A stretch of DNA of 64,000 bases. Origin: Salmonella enterica subsp. houtenae serovar Houten. GTDB taxonomy: Bacteria; Pseudomonadota; Gammaproteobacteria; Enterobacterales; Enterobacteriaceae. Positions 18,400 to 26,873 of this stretch are shown here, in pieces (the stretch's first letter is position 1; every line of letters starts with the position of its first letter). The translations under genes were made by a program, and so were the position numbers. The DNA lies in NCBI GenBank assembly GCA_900478215.1, contig LS483478.1, positions 1,054,001-1,118,000 of the forward strand, in the 5' to 3' direction. The notes under the pieces are model-generated. The model searched no databases. It saw only the letters and a program-made list of their open reading frames with translations, and was not told where the DNA came from.

Positions 18400-18679
18400 A
18401 CTCGTGGTTGAAGTGGCTTATGCGCTGCCGGAAAAGCAATATTTGCAGCGCGTAACGCTGGAGGAGGGCGCGACGGTCGAAGAGGCGATTCGCGCTTCCG
18501 GCTTGCTGGAATTGCGCACGGATATCGATCTGGCGAAAAATAAAGTGGGTATCTACAGTCGCCCGGTAAAACTCACCGATACGGTGCAGGATGGCGATCG
18601 GGTTGAAATTTACCGCCCCTTAATCGCCGATCCAAAAGCATTACGCCGTCAGCGCGCCGAAAAATCGGCTGGCAGATAA
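18389..18679 (+). CDS. rnfH: RnfH-family ubiquitin-like protein (RatB/YfjF)
   Basis: 96 residues beginning at GTG 18389, inside the end of ratA (11 bp overlap), so translation is probably coupled. The protein has a beta-grasp (RnfH, UPF0125) pattern: [30 protein letters not shown]... then [26 protein letters not shown], with a Lys/Arg-rich tail ([16 protein letters not shown]). RnfH proteins are named from an rnf electron-transport operon in Rhodobacter; the function in enterobacteria is unknown. The antitoxin role suggested for the ratA partner is not well supported. Confidence 0.9.
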
Positions 18680-18745
18680 TTAGCCTCTTTTGTCGGATAA
18701 CGGTGTGAAAGCCGTACCAGGCATGAAGCGCAGGTGTATCTGTAA

Positions 18746-18828
18746 GCCAGATAAGCGTAGCGCCATCAGGCAAACTCACCGAATGGCGGGATAGGTTTAT
18801 AGGCCTGATGAACGTAACATCATCAGGC
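18746..18828. repeat. REP/BIME-type palindromic elements between rnfH and bamE
   Basis: The first unit (18746-18771) is a Salmonella-type REP, GCCAGATAAGCG then CGCCATCAGGC. The second (18803-18828) has perfect 8-bp arms GCCTGATG and CATCAGGC. They lie between convergent genes, where REPs commonly stabilise the 3' ends of transcripts. Confidence 0.75.
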
Positions 18829-18840
18829 GGTATCACAAGA

Positions 18841-19179
18841 TTACTTCGTCAACGCCGGTTTGTTATCAATATTCGTTAATACGCCGCTACTGTTAAAGGT
18901 GAGCGTCAGAGTCTGCTGCGTCACGTTCTCATGTCCTGGCTGCTGGCGGAAGACATAAAACCAGGTGTTCGTACCAAAAGGATCGGACATCATCGGCGTG
19001 CCTAAAGCATACGCAACCTGTTGTTGCGTCATACCAACACGCACTTTGGCGACATCCGTAGGTGTAAGATAGTTCCCCTGATTGATGTCCGGTCGGTAAA
19101 CCACTCGCTCCAGAGTGGAACAGCCTGCGGTCAACATCAGGAGTACTGCTGCGGCAGCAGTCAGCGTTTTACAGCGCAT
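18841..19179 (-). CDS. bamE: BamE (SmpA), outer-membrane assembly lipoprotein
   Basis: 112 residues with a lipoprotein signal (MRCKTLTAAAAVLLMLTAGC, lipidated Cys20). It is followed by the SmpA/OmlA fold containing the conserved segments DINQGNYL, VRVGMTQQQVAYALGTP and WFYVFRQQ. BamE is a small subunit of the BAM machine, which inserts beta-barrel proteins; another subunit, bamD, lies at 36.2 kb. Monocistronic on the minus strand between recN and the REP elements. Confidence 0.98.
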   Translation of the reverse strand: MRCKTLTAAAAVLLMLTAGCSTLERVVYRPDINQGNYLTPTDVAKVRVGMTQQQVAYALGTPMMSDPFGTNTWFYVFRQQPGHENVTQQTLTLTFNSSGVLTNIDNKPALTK

Positions 19180-19327
19180 AGTGATTGGGTTCCTTTTCGG
19201 GCCTGAGCAGTACGTGGCTCATATTAATATGCCGATGATAATAGACCTTACATCACTTTAAAACCTTTTGCTGTCGGGTCTTACGGCGTTTTTGTTGTGA
19301 ACTCAGACCTTCGGGAGGTAAAAAAGT

Positions 19328-20989
19328 TTACGCCGCCAGCAGTTCTTTTGCGTTTGCCAGCGTATTACGCGTAACTTCACTTCCTCCCAACAGGCGGGCC
19401 AGTTCCTGTAAACGCGCACGTTTATCCAAAGGCTGCATATGTGTTTCGGTCATTGCCCCGTCCGTTTCTTTACTCACAAAGAAGTGTTGGTGACCGCATC
19501 CGGCTACCTGTGGCAGGTGAGTGACGCACATCACCTGGGTGGATTCGCCAAGCTGACGCAGGAGCTTACCGACCACGGCGGCGGTTGGGCCGCTGATGCC
19601 AACATCGACCTCGTCAAAAATCAGCGCCGGCGTTTCCATTTTGCGCGCGGTAATCACCTGAATAGCCAGCGCGATGCGCGACAGTTCACCGCCAGACGCG
19701 ACTTTAGCAATAGGCTGCAGCGGCTGACCTGGGTTTGTAGTCACTTTAAACTCCACGCGATCGGCGCCGTCGTTGCTCAGATGATGCTCATCAAATTTCA
19801 CATCGATAGTAAACAGACCGTGCGGCATCGAAAGTAAATGCATACTTTCAGTGATCAACTGCCCCAGTTCCTGGGCGTAAAACTGACGCTGTTGATGCAG
19901 CGCTTGCGCCGTTTCCAGCGCTTGTTGGTGATGCTTATTGACCGCCAGCGTCAGCGTTTCCAGCGAATCGGCCTGATCGTCGAGCTGCTGCTGTTCTTCG
20001 AGCAGTGCCTGATAAAGCTGTGGCAGCGCTTCCGGGCTGACGTGATGTTTTCGCGCCAGCGAAATTTGTTTAGCGATGCGCTGTTCAAGCTCAAACAGGC
20101 GATTGGGGTCCAAATCCAGACGCTCGCAATAGTGGCGCAATTCATCACTGGCTTCGGTGAGTTGGATAGTGGCCTCTTCCAGCATATCCAGGATGCCGGA
20201 AAGCTTGCTGTCCATACCCACCAGCTCGCCGACCAGTTGTTTTGCGCTATATAGCTGGCTTTGCAGGTTAACGTCTTCGCCATCCGCGAGTAGCGCCAGA
20301 GCGTTCTGGCTGGTCGTAAGCAACTGCCCGCTGTTGGCCAGCCGTTTGTACTCTTCGTCAATTTGCTCGAATTCGCCAGCCTGCGGGTTAAAGTCGTTCA
20401 ACTCTTTTAACTGATATTGCAGCAGTTCCGCGCGCGCGGCGCGCTCCTGGCTTTGTTGCTGGTGGTGGGCGAGATCGCGGCAGCTTTGATGCCATAATTG
20501 GTAGCGGGCGGCCATCTGCTGCGCTAAAGCGGCTTCGTTGGCATAGCTATCCAGCAGCGATTTTTGCTGTTCGGATTTGGTAAGCTGCTGGTGCGCATGT
20601 TGACCATGAATTTGAATCAGCAACTGACCGAGCTCGCGCAATTGAGACAGGGGCACAGCGGTGCCGTTAATAAAGCCCCGTGAGCGGCCATCGCTGCTGA
20701 TGACGCGGCGAAGTAAGCATTCGCGCCCTTCTTCAAGCTGGTTTTCTTCCAGCCAGCGCAATGCCGCAGGCGTGTCTTTCAGCGCAAAGCGGGCACACAA
20801 ATCGGCGCGGGTCGCTCCGGTACGGACCATATCGGCCTCAGCGCGACCGCCCAGACACAGACCCAGGGCATCAATCGCAATAGATTTGCCCGCGCCGGTT
20901 TCACCAGTAATGACGGTCATTCCGCTCTGAAAATCGATCTCAAGCTCACGAACGATAGCAAAATTGCTGATGGTCAGTTGCGCCAACAT
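19328..20989 (-). CDS. recN: RecN, SMC-like double-strand break repair ATPase
   Basis: 553 residues, full family length. Walker A is GETGAGKS (about 29-36) and Walker B is the C-terminal VASGGELSRIALAIQV...ALIFDEVDVGISG. The middle (about 150-370) is Gln/Glu/Leu-rich coiled coil, giving the short SMC shape. RecN acts early in recombinational repair of double-strand breaks. Two LexA boxes lie just upstream (21018-21055), so it is SOS-induced. The C-terminal end (LGGSEVTRNTLANAKELLAA) resembles the degradation-prone tail of E. coli RecN. nadK lies upstream on the same strand. Confidence 0.98.
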   Translation of the reverse strand: MLAQLTISNFAIVRELEIDFQSGMTVITGETGAGKSIAIDALGLCLGGRAEADMVRTGATRADLCARFALKDTPAALRWLEENQLEEGRECLLRRVISSDGRSRGFINGTAVPLSQLRELGQLLIQIHGQHAHQQLTKSEQQKSLLDSYANEAALAQQMAARYQLWHQSCRDLAHHQQQSQERAARAELLQYQLKELNDFNPQAGEFEQIDEEYKRLANSGQLLTTSQNALALLADGEDVNLQSQLYSAKQLVGELVGMDSKLSGILDMLEEATIQLTEASDELRHYCERLDLDPNRLFELEQRIAKQISLARKHHVSPEALPQLYQALLEEQQQLDDQADSLETLTLAVNKHHQQALETAQALHQQRQFYAQELGQLITESMHLLSMPHGLFTIDVKFDEHHLSNDGADRVEFKVTTNPGQPLQPIAKVASGGELSRIALAIQVITARKMETPALIFDEVDVGISGPTAAVVGKLLRQLGESTQVMCVTHLPQVAGCGHQHFFVSKETDGAMTETHMQPLDKRARLQELARLLGGSEVTRNTLANAKELLAA

Positions 20990-21017
20990 AGCTGTTTTCC
21001 TGTATGAAAAACCATAA

Positions 21018-21055
21018 CTGTAATTAAATACAGTATAAACTGGTTTTTTATACAG
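21018..21055 (-). promoter_or_regulatory. Two LexA (SOS) boxes of recN
   Basis: Box 1 is CTGT-N8-ACAG at 21018-21033, with an AT-only centre and TA flanks. Box 2 is CTGG-N8-ACAG at 21040-21055, one base off. They are spaced about two helix turns apart, 29 and 51 bp upstream of the recN start. Tandem LexA sites are typical of tightly repressed recN. Confidence 0.9.
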
Positions 21056-21074
21056 TAAAGAGGCTAGCGTAAAA

Positions 21075-21953
21075 TTAGAATAATTTTTTTGACCAGCCGA
21101 GTTTTGTGCTTAACGTATTGAAATAGCTATAGTCTTTTGGGTGTATCAGGTTGAGATGGTAGTCGCAGCGGCGAATCAGCACATCTTCTCCTTCCTGAAT
21201 AGGCAGCGCTATCTGACTGTCGCAGCTAATTTCTAGATCGCTACGGCGATGCGAAAAACGCAGACGAATCGTGCTACTGCTGTTAATGACTAACGGGCGC
21301 GCCGACAGGGTATGCGGGAACATCGGCACCAGGGTGATCGCATCCAGTGACGGGGTCAGAATAGGGCCGCCTGCGGAGAGCGAATAGGCGGTAGAGCCGG
21401 TCGGCGTAGAGATGATCAGACCATCAGATCGCTGTGAAAAAGCGAAGGTTTCATCAATATAAACTTCAAACTCGATCATATGCGCCACTTTTCCCGGATG
21501 CAGCACCACTTCATTAATGGCAGTGCTGATACGCTTCTGGCGGTCCTGTTGGCAGACCTGCGCTTCCAGCAGAAAACGTTTTTCGGAGAGATAGCGACCT
21601 TCCAGCACATCAGATAATTGTTGCAGGGCGTTGTCCGGATCGAGATCGGTCAGAAAGCCAAGATTACCGCGGTTAATGCCAATCACATTGATGTCATAAC
21701 GCGCCAGCGTACGCGCTGCGCCAAGCATATTGCCGTCGCCGCCCACGACTACCGCCAGATCCGCCTGTTGACCAATTTCCGCCAGCGTACCGGTTGGCAC
21801 ATTTTTTAGCTGTAATTCGTGGGCGATTTGTTGCTCCACAATGACCTCATAACCCTGAGCGCATAGCCAGCGGTAGAGCATTTCATGTGTCGTGAGTGCG
21901 GTGGGATGACGCGGATGCCCCACAATGCCGATACACTTGAAATGATTATTCAT
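21075..21953 (-). CDS. nadK: NadK, NAD kinase
   Basis: 292 residues from the ATG at 21953 (MNNHFKCIGIVGHPRHP...). The frame is open to 22538, but that extension is antisense to grpE and has no family match. The catalytic GGDGN motif is at VVVGGDGNMLGAAR, and the second NAD-kinase motif is at SDGLIISTPTGSTAYSLSAGGPI. It phosphorylates NAD with ATP to make NADP in the cytosol. It is divergent from grpE, and the sigma-32 promoter of grpE lies just upstream of its start. Confidence 0.98.
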   Translation of the reverse strand: MNNHFKCIGIVGHPRHPTALTTHEMLYRWLCAQGYEVIVEQQIAHELQLKNVPTGTLAEIGQQADLAVVVGGDGNMLGAARTLARYDINVIGINRGNLGFLTDLDPDNALQQLSDVLEGRYLSEKRFLLEAQVCQQDRQKRISTAINEVVLHPGKVAHMIEFEVYIDETFAFSQRSDGLIISTPTGSTAYSLSAGGPILTPSLDAITLVPMFPHTLSARPLVINSSSTIRLRFSHRRSDLEISCDSQIALPIQEGEDVLIRRCDYHLNLIHPKDYSYFNTLSTKLGWSKKLF

Positions 21954-22001
21954 TTTTCTGAGGTCCTTGTAGCGAAGATTGATGACAATGTGAGTGCTTC
22001 C

Positions 22002-22029
22002 CTTGAAACCCTGAATCTGATCCCCATAA
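22002..22029 (+). promoter_or_regulatory. Sigma-32 heat-shock promoter of grpE
   Basis: CTTGAAA (22002-22008), 13 bp, then CCCCATAA (22022-22029): a near-consensus RpoH promoter 47 bp upstream of the grpE ATG. This places grpE in the heat-shock regulon. Confidence 0.92.
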
Positions 22030-22076
22030 TAAGCGAAGTTAGCGAGATGAATGCGAAAAAAAACGCGGAGAAATTC

Positions 22077-22670
22077 ATGAGTAGTAAAGAACAGAAAACG
22101 CCTGAGGGGCAAGCCCCGGAAGAAATTATCATGGATCAGCACGAAGAGGTTGAGGCAGTTGAACCAAACGATTCTGCTGAGCAGGTGGATCCGCGCGATG
22201 AAAAAATTGCGAATCTGGAAGTTCAGCTTGCCGAAGCTCAGACTCGCGAACGCGACACCGTGTTGCGTATCAAAGCGGAAATGGAAAACCTGCGCCGTCG
22301 TACTGAACAGGATATCGAAAAAGCGCATAAATTCGCCCTGGAGAAGTTCGTCAACGAATTGCTGCCGGTAATCGATAGCCTGGATCGCGCGCTGGAAGTC
22401 GCCGACAAAGCCAATCCGGATATGACGGCAATGGTCGAAGGGATTGAGCTGACGCTGAAGTCTATGCTGGATGTGGTGCGTAAGTTCGGCGTGGAAGTGG
22501 TTGCTGAGACCAACGTGCCGCTGGATCCGAACGTGCATCAGGCGATTGCGATGGTGGAGTCGGAAGAGGTGCCGGCAGGCAATGTGCTGGGTATTATGCA
22601 GAAAGGCTATACGCTGAACGGTCGTACCATTCGCGCGGCGATGGTGACGGTTGCCAAAGCCAAAGGCTAA
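22077..22670 (+). CDS. grpE: GrpE, nucleotide-exchange factor of DnaK
   Basis: 197 residues from the ATG at 22077, with GGAG 7 bases upstream. An in-frame extension to 21885 crosses the promoter and is not real. The protein has an acidic disordered N-terminus, a long coiled coil (about 40-85, RDEKIANLEVQLAEAQTRERDTVLRIKAEMEN...), a four-helix bundle, and the C-terminal beta domain with the signature VHQAIAMVES...GNVLGIMQKGY. It releases ADP from DnaK and acts as a thermosensor. It is preceded by a strong RpoH promoter and followed by a REP-like dyad. Confidence 0.98.
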   Translation: MSSKEQKTPEGQAPEEIIMDQHEEVEAVEPNDSAEQVDPRDEKIANLEVQLAEAQTRERDTVLRIKAEMENLRRRTEQDIEKAHKFALEKFVNELLPVIDSLDRALEVADKANPDMTAMVEGIELTLKSMLDVVRKFGVEVVAETNVPLDPNVHQAIAMVESEEVPAGNVLGIMQKGYTLNGRTIRAAMVTVAKAKG

Positions 22671-22684
22671 TCGCTTCTCGTAGC

Positions 22685-22713
22685 GCCGGGTAGCGGTTAA
22701 CGCCTTACCCGGC
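22685..22713. repeat. REP-like palindrome between grpE and yfjD
   Basis: Arms GCCGGGTA and TACCCGGC enclose a 13-base loop, between the convergent ends of grpE and yfjD. It probably serves as a shared 3' end structure; there is no long T run. Confidence 0.7.
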
Positions 22714-22730
22714 CTACTATCGCTATCCGT

Positions 22731-24017
22731 TTATTCCGCCACGCTTTCCCGCAACGGTTTTACCGGTACAACCTTCACCTGCTTAATCATATTTTCCTGT
22801 ACGTCGAGAATATCGATATCGTACTGCTCAATGCGCACGCGAGTGCCAGCAACCGGAATTTCCTCCAGCGCCTCCAGAATCACCCCGTTGACGGTGCGCG
22901 CGTCATCTTCCGGCAGGTGCCAGTTAAACGCTTTATTGATTTCCCGGACGTTGGCGGTACCGTCAATAATGACCGAGCCATCGTTCTGCGGCGTGACTTC
23001 TTCCGCCAGTGTCGGCGACATCGACGTGGTGAAGTCGCCGACGATCTCTTCGAGAATATCTTCAACGGTGACCAGCCCTTGGATATCGCCATATTCGTTG
23101 ACGACCAGTCCGACTTTCTTTTTATTGCGCTGAAATTTAATCAATTGCGTACTGAGCGGCGTACCTTCCGGGACGTAATAGATTTCATCGGCGGCGCGCA
23201 GCATCATCTCTTTGGTGAACTCTTTTTTCTCGGCCATTAACCGCCAGGCTTCACGTACGCGCAGCATACTGATGGCGTCATCCAGCGAATCGCGATAGAG
23301 CACAATGCGTCCGTGCGGCGAGTGGGTAAGCTGCCGCTCGATAGACTTCCAGTCGTCATTGATATCGATCCCGATAATTTCATTACGCGGCACCATGATG
23401 TCATCTACGCTGACTTTTTCCAGATCGAGAACCGACAGCAGCATATCCTGATTGCGGCGAGAGATTTGCGAACGGGATTCATGCACGATAGTGCGTAATT
23501 CCTCTTTACTTAACGACCCGCTGACTACGATGTCCGTTTTAATTCCCATCAGACGCATCAGCAGGCGGGTGATGGTGTTAAGTAACCACACCAGCGGCAT
23601 CATCAGTATCTGTAACGGCGCAAGCAGGAAGCTGCTGGGATAGGCCACTTTTTCCGGATAGAGCGCGGCGATAGTTTTGGGCAGGACTTCGGCGAATATC
23701 AGTACGACGAATGTCAGTACGCCGGTGGCGATAGCCACGCCGGCGTCGCCGTAAAGCCGCATACCCACAATTGTGCCGAGCGCCGAGGCAAGAATGTTGA
23801 CCAGGTTATTGCCGATCAGCACCAGACTTATCAGTCGGTCGGGTTTACGCAGTAATTTTTCTACCCGTTTTGCCGAACGATTACCTTGCTTTGCCATATG
23901 GCGTAAACGGTAACGGTTTAGCGTCATCATTCCAGTTTCGGAACCGGAAAAATAGGCCGAGATGACCACCATGATGATTAATATAATAATCAGCGTGGTG
24001 GTGGAGATGTGTTCCAG
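22731..24017 (-). CDS. yfjD: YfjD, CNNM/CorB-family membrane protein with CBS and CorC domains
   Basis: With a CTG start at 24017 the protein has 428 residues, beginning (M/L)EHISTTTLIIILIIMVVISAYF. The first ATG is only at 23972, inside the first membrane helix and without a ribosome site, while CTG follows AGGAG by 6 bases. Order: a DUF21 membrane domain (about 1-180, four helices), tandem CBS domains (about 205-330, DIMVPRNEI... and VNEYGDIQGLVTVEDILEE), and a C-terminal transporter-associated CorC_HlyC domain (350-425). The family is linked to magnesium/cobalt transport or resistance; the substrate of YfjD is not settled. It follows ypjD by 19 bp, probably as one operon. Confidence 0.9.
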   Translation of the reverse strand: MEHISTTTLIIILIIMVVISAYFSGSETGMMTLNRYRLRHMAKQGNRSAKRVEKLLRKPDRLISLVLIGNNLVNILASALGTIVGMRLYGDAGVAIATGVLTFVVLIFAEVLPKTIAALYPEKVAYPSSFLLAPLQILMMPLVWLLNTITRLLMRLMGIKTDIVVSGSLSKEELRTIVHESRSQISRRNQDMLLSVLDLEKVSVDDIMVPRNEIIGIDINDDWKSIERQLTHSPHGRIVLYRDSLDDAISMLRVREAWRLMAEKKEFTKEMMLRAADEIYYVPEGTPLSTQLIKFQRNKKKVGLVVNEYGDIQGLVTVEDILEEIVGDFTTSMSPTLAEEVTPQNDGSVIIDGTANVREINKAFNWHLPEDDARTVNGVILEALEEIPVAGTRVRIEQYDIDILDVQENMIKQVKVVPVKPLRESVAE

Positions 24018-24036
24018 GGGAAACTCCTTTAAAAGC

Positions 24037-24828
24037 TTAGCTTACAAATTGCTGTAATATGCGGCTACCAAAATAGGCCAGCGTCAGAATACCCGCGCCT
24101 GCGACGTTAAACCACACGACCCGACGACCCCGCCAGCCCTCATGGTAATGCCCCCACAGCAGAACAATATAGACAAACCATGCCACGATAGAGAGCACGG
24201 CTTTATCGATATTTTCCATACTGAACAGGTTATGCATGTAAAACAGGCCGGTACACAGGGTAAGGGTCAGCAGTACGACGCCAATCTGCGTAATATGAAA
24301 CATTTTGCGCTCAATGCTCATCAATGGCGGCATTTCATTACTAAACGCCAGCTTTTTGTTCTTCAACTGATAGTCGATCCACGCCAGTTGTAGCGCATAC
24401 AGAGCGGCGATTATCAGCGTCGCATAAGAGAAAAGCGACAGTCCGATGTGCACCATCATGCCGGGGGTCGCTTCCAGATGCGTAATATATTCATTAGGCA
24501 TGAACGTAGCGAAGGCCAGGTTAATCAGCGCAAAAGCATAGACAATGGGGAGAAGTAGCCAGCCGCGATTACGCGACGCGACAACGGTCATTACCGTGCA
24601 GATCATCAGGCTGACCAGCGAACCGACATTCAGTAGGCTCAGGTTTTGTCCACTGTCGCCGCCGGGCAGAATACGCGATTCCAGAGCGACAGCGTGGCAC
24701 ACCAGCGCGATGACCGCAGAAAGAATAGCCATACGCCGCCAGCCGTTGTTTTTTTGCAACAGTCCGGGAACGATCAGCGCGAGGCTGAAGGAGTAGGCGA
24801 CAAGGGCAAGTAAAGCAAAAACGGGCAT
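24037..24828 (-). CDS. ypjD: YpjD, CcsA-like inner-membrane protein
   Basis: 263 residues with about eight membrane segments and the CcsA/CcmF-type cytochrome c assembly domain in the second half (HIGLSLFSYATLIIAALYALQLAW..., WGHYHEGWRGRRVVW). Conserved histidines fit a haem-handling fold. In enterobacteria, which use the Ccm system, the actual role is unknown. It is divergent from ffh and immediately upstream of yfjD on the same strand; the pairing suggests a shared membrane or ion-related function, but that is only inference. Confidence 0.92.
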   Translation of the reverse strand: MPVFALLALVAYSFSLALIVPGLLQKNNGWRRMAILSAVIALVCHAVALESRILPGGDSGQNLSLLNVGSLVSLMICTVMTVVASRNRGWLLLPIVYAFALINLAFATFMPNEYITHLEATPGMMVHIGLSLFSYATLIIAALYALQLAWIDYQLKNKKLAFSNEMPPLMSIERKMFHITQIGVVLLTLTLCTGLFYMHNLFSMENIDKAVLSIVAWFVYIVLLWGHYHEGWRGRRVVWFNVAGAGILTLAYFGSRILQQFVS

Positions 24829-24993
24829 AGTTGTGTCGACAGTTGACCAGTGAGAAAGAGAAGCAGTATAGCGTTACGTGACCGCAGCTCCAACCGTTGC
24901 ATAACAACAAAGACGGCTTCATGGTATACTGTGGCGAAATTCTGTAACTGTGTCGCTGCGGCGACCAACCGTTTCCACCCCAGGCGAGAGACA

Positions 24994-26355
24994 ATGTTTG
25001 ATAATTTAACCGATCGTTTGTCGCGCACGCTGCGCAATATCAGTGGCCGTGGGCGCCTTACTGAAGACAACGTTAAAGAGACGCTGCGCGAAGTGCGCAT
25101 GGCGCTGCTGGAGGCTGACGTTGCGCTGCCGGTAGTGCGTGAGTTTATCAATCGCGTAAAAGAGAAAGCGGTTGGTCATGAAGTTAACAAGAGCCTGACC
25201 CCGGGGCAGGAGTTCGTCAAGATTGTCCGTAGCGAACTGGTTGCGGCGATGGGCGAAGAGAACCAGACGCTGAATCTCGCTGCGCAGCCGCCAGCCGTAG
25301 TATTGATGGCGGGTCTGCAAGGGGCGGGTAAAACCACCAGCGTCGGTAAGTTGGGTAAATTCTTGCGCGAGAAGCACAAGAAGAAAGTACTGGTCGTCTC
25401 TGCCGACGTCTATCGCCCGGCGGCGATCAAACAGCTCGAAACGCTGGCTGAGCAGGTTGGCGTGGATTTCTTCCCGTCTGATGTCGGCCAGAAACCGGTT
25501 GATATCGTCAACGCCGCGCTGAAAGAAGCGAAGCTCAAATTCTACGACGTGCTGCTGGTGGATACCGCCGGTCGTCTGCACGTTGACGAAGCGATGATGG
25601 ACGAAATCAAACAGGTCCATGCCTCTATCAATCCGGTAGAAACGCTGTTTGTCGTCGATGCGATGACTGGTCAGGATGCGGCAAATACCGCTAAAGCGTT
25701 TAACGAAGCGTTGCCGCTGACCGGCGTGGTGCTGACCAAAGTTGACGGCGACGCTCGCGGCGGCGCGGCGCTCTCTATTCGTCATATCACCGGTAAGCCG
25801 ATCAAATTCCTTGGCGTGGGCGAGAAAACCGACGCGCTGGAGCCGTTCCATCCGGATCGTATCGCCTCGCGTATTCTCGGCATGGGCGACGTACTGTCGC
25901 TTATCGAAGATATCGAAAGCAAAGTTGACCGCGCGCAGGCTGAAAAGCTGGCGACCAAACTGAAGAAAGGCGACGGTTTCGACCTGAACGACTTCCTTGA
26001 GCAGCTCAAACAGATGAAAAACATGGGCGGTATGGCCAGTCTGATGGGCAAATTACCGGGCATGGGCCAGATTCCGGACAACGTCAAATCGCAGATGGAC
26101 GATAAGGTGTTAGTGCGCATGGAGGCGATCATCAACTCAATGACGCTGAAAGAGCGCGCCAAGCCGGAAATCATCAAAGGTTCCCGCAAGCGTCGTATCG
26201 CGCAGGGCTGTGGGATGCAGGTGCAGGACGTTAACCGCCTTCTGAAACAGTTCGACGACATGCAGCGCATGATGAAGAAAATGAAGAAGGGCGGGATGGC
26301 GAAGATGATGAGAGGTATGAAAGGGATGATGCCGCCTGGTTTTCCTGGACGCTAA
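24994..26355 (+). CDS. ffh: Ffh, signal recognition particle GTPase (Fifty-four homologue)
   Basis: 453 residues from the ATG at 24994. The in-frame 48-codon extension upstream is not part of the family. N domain 1-~85, then G domain with P-loop GLQGAGKTT (about 105-113), DTAGR (about 190) and TKVDG. The Met-rich M domain (about 300-453) carries GSRKRRIAQGCG (4.5S RNA binding) and ends in clustered Met/Lys. It binds signal sequences of inner-membrane proteins and, with 4.5S RNA and FtsY, targets ribosomes to SecYEG. It lies upstream of the rpsP operon, separated by a palindrome and a terminator. Confidence 0.99.
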   Translation: MFDNLTDRLSRTLRNISGRGRLTEDNVKETLREVRMALLEADVALPVVREFINRVKEKAVGHEVNKSLTPGQEFVKIVRSELVAAMGEENQTLNLAAQPPAVVLMAGLQGAGKTTSVGKLGKFLREKHKKKVLVVSADVYRPAAIKQLETLAEQVGVDFFPSDVGQKPVDIVNAALKEAKLKFYDVLLVDTAGRLHVDEAMMDEIKQVHASINPVETLFVVDAMTGQDAANTAKAFNEALPLTGVVLTKVDGDARGGAALSIRHITGKPIKFLGVGEKTDALEPFHPDRIASRILGMGDVLSLIEDIESKVDRAQAEKLATKLKKGDGFDLNDFLEQLKQMKNMGGMASLMGKLPGMGQIPDNVKSQMDDKVLVRMEAIINSMTLKERAKPEIIKGSRKRRIAQGCGMQVQDVNRLLKQFDDMQRMMKKMKKGGMAKMMRGMKGMMPPGFPGR

Positions 26356-26365
26356 TTTTTGGCCT

Positions 26366-26465
26366 GGCTCGCTTGCTATTTCGGCACCGGGGTGTGCTCG
26401 CCATCCTCACGTACTGCGTGTACGTTGCGGTGGCTGCGCGCACGCCGGCACCGAACTCGCTGCGC
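26366..26465. repeat. About 100-bp imperfect palindrome between ffh and rpsP
   Basis: Centred near 26416 on CACGTAC-TGC-GTGTACG. The inner arms (26401-26414 against 26418-26431) match at about 10 of 14 positions. The outer arms match more loosely (GCACCGGGGTGTGCTCG against CGCGCACGCCGGCACC), with GCTCGCTTGC/GAACTCGCTG beyond. It lies directly after the ffh stop. It looks like a dispersed intergenic palindrome, but I cannot assign it to a named family. It is transcribed if ffh reads through. Confidence 0.5.
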
Positions 26466-26503
26466 CGCCGACGGCCTTCTACAGCAGAGTTATTAACTGC
26501 TGA

Positions 26504-26531
26504 TTGCAATTTCCCCAGAAATCAGTAAAAT
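26504..26531 (+). promoter_or_regulatory. Candidate sigma-70 promoter of the rpsP operon
   Basis: TTGCAA (26504-26509), 16 bp, TAAAAT (26526-26531). It lies about 75 bp upstream of rpsP, and upstream of the hairpin at 26553-26590, so that hairpin would lie in the operon leader. Confidence 0.5.
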
Positions 26532-26552
26532 TTTCGGGCTTTTAATATGACG

Positions 26553-26587
26553 CCGGGCTCCGTTCCTCGATGGGGCCCGGTTGTTTT
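26553..26587 (+). terminator. Terminator-like hairpin in the rpsP leader
   Basis: CCGGGCTCC (26553-26561) pairs with GGGGCCCGG (26572-26580), one mismatch, followed by TTGTTTTATT. It ends 20 bp before the rpsP ATG. It could end ffh transcripts, or attenuate the operon if the promoter at 26504 is used. Confidence 0.65.
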
Positions 26588-26606
26588 ATTCACACAAGAG
26601 GATGTT

Positions 26607-26855
26607 ATGGTAACTATTCGTTTAGCTCGTCACGGCGCTAAAAAGCGTCCGTTCTACCAGGTTGTTGTCACCGACAGCCGTAATGCACGCAACGGTCGCT
26701 TCATTGAGCGCGTTGGTTTCTTCAACCCAATCGCTAGCGAAAAAGAAGAAGGCACCCGCCTGGATCTGGATCGCATCGCTCACTGGGTTGGCCAGGGCGC
26801 AACCATTTCCGATCGCGTTGCGGCGCTGATCAAAGAAGTAAAAAAAGCAGCTTAA
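26607..26855 (+). CDS. rpsP: 30S ribosomal protein S16 (bS16)
   Basis: 82 residues from the ATG at 26607 (MVTIRLARHGAKKRPFYQVVV...), with AGAGGA upstream. It has the full S16 sequence, including RNARNGRFIERVGFFNP and the C-terminal DRVAALIKEVKKAA. S16 binds 16S rRNA early and is needed for 30S assembly. First gene of the rpsP-rimM-trmD-rplS operon, in which two RNA-processing factors sit between two ribosomal proteins. Confidence 0.99.
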   Translation: MVTIRLARHGAKKRPFYQVVVTDSRNARNGRFIERVGFFNPIASEKEEGTRLDLDRIAHWVGQGATISDRVAALIKEVKKAA

Positions 26856-26873
26856 TCTGTCACGGTGGTCATG

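Noticed and set aside
18389..18679. ratA-rnfH as a toxin-antitoxin system
   Set aside because: The overlap fits that idea, but RnfH is a ubiquitin-like family protein and the antitoxin role is poorly supported; not reported as a TA finding.
21885..22076. N-terminal extension of GrpE
   Set aside because: It crosses the sigma-32 promoter and precedes the family start MSSKEQ with GGAG at 22077.
21954..22538. N-terminal extension of NadK
   Set aside because: The extra 195 codons run antisense through grpE and its promoter; NadK starts at 21953 as in the family.
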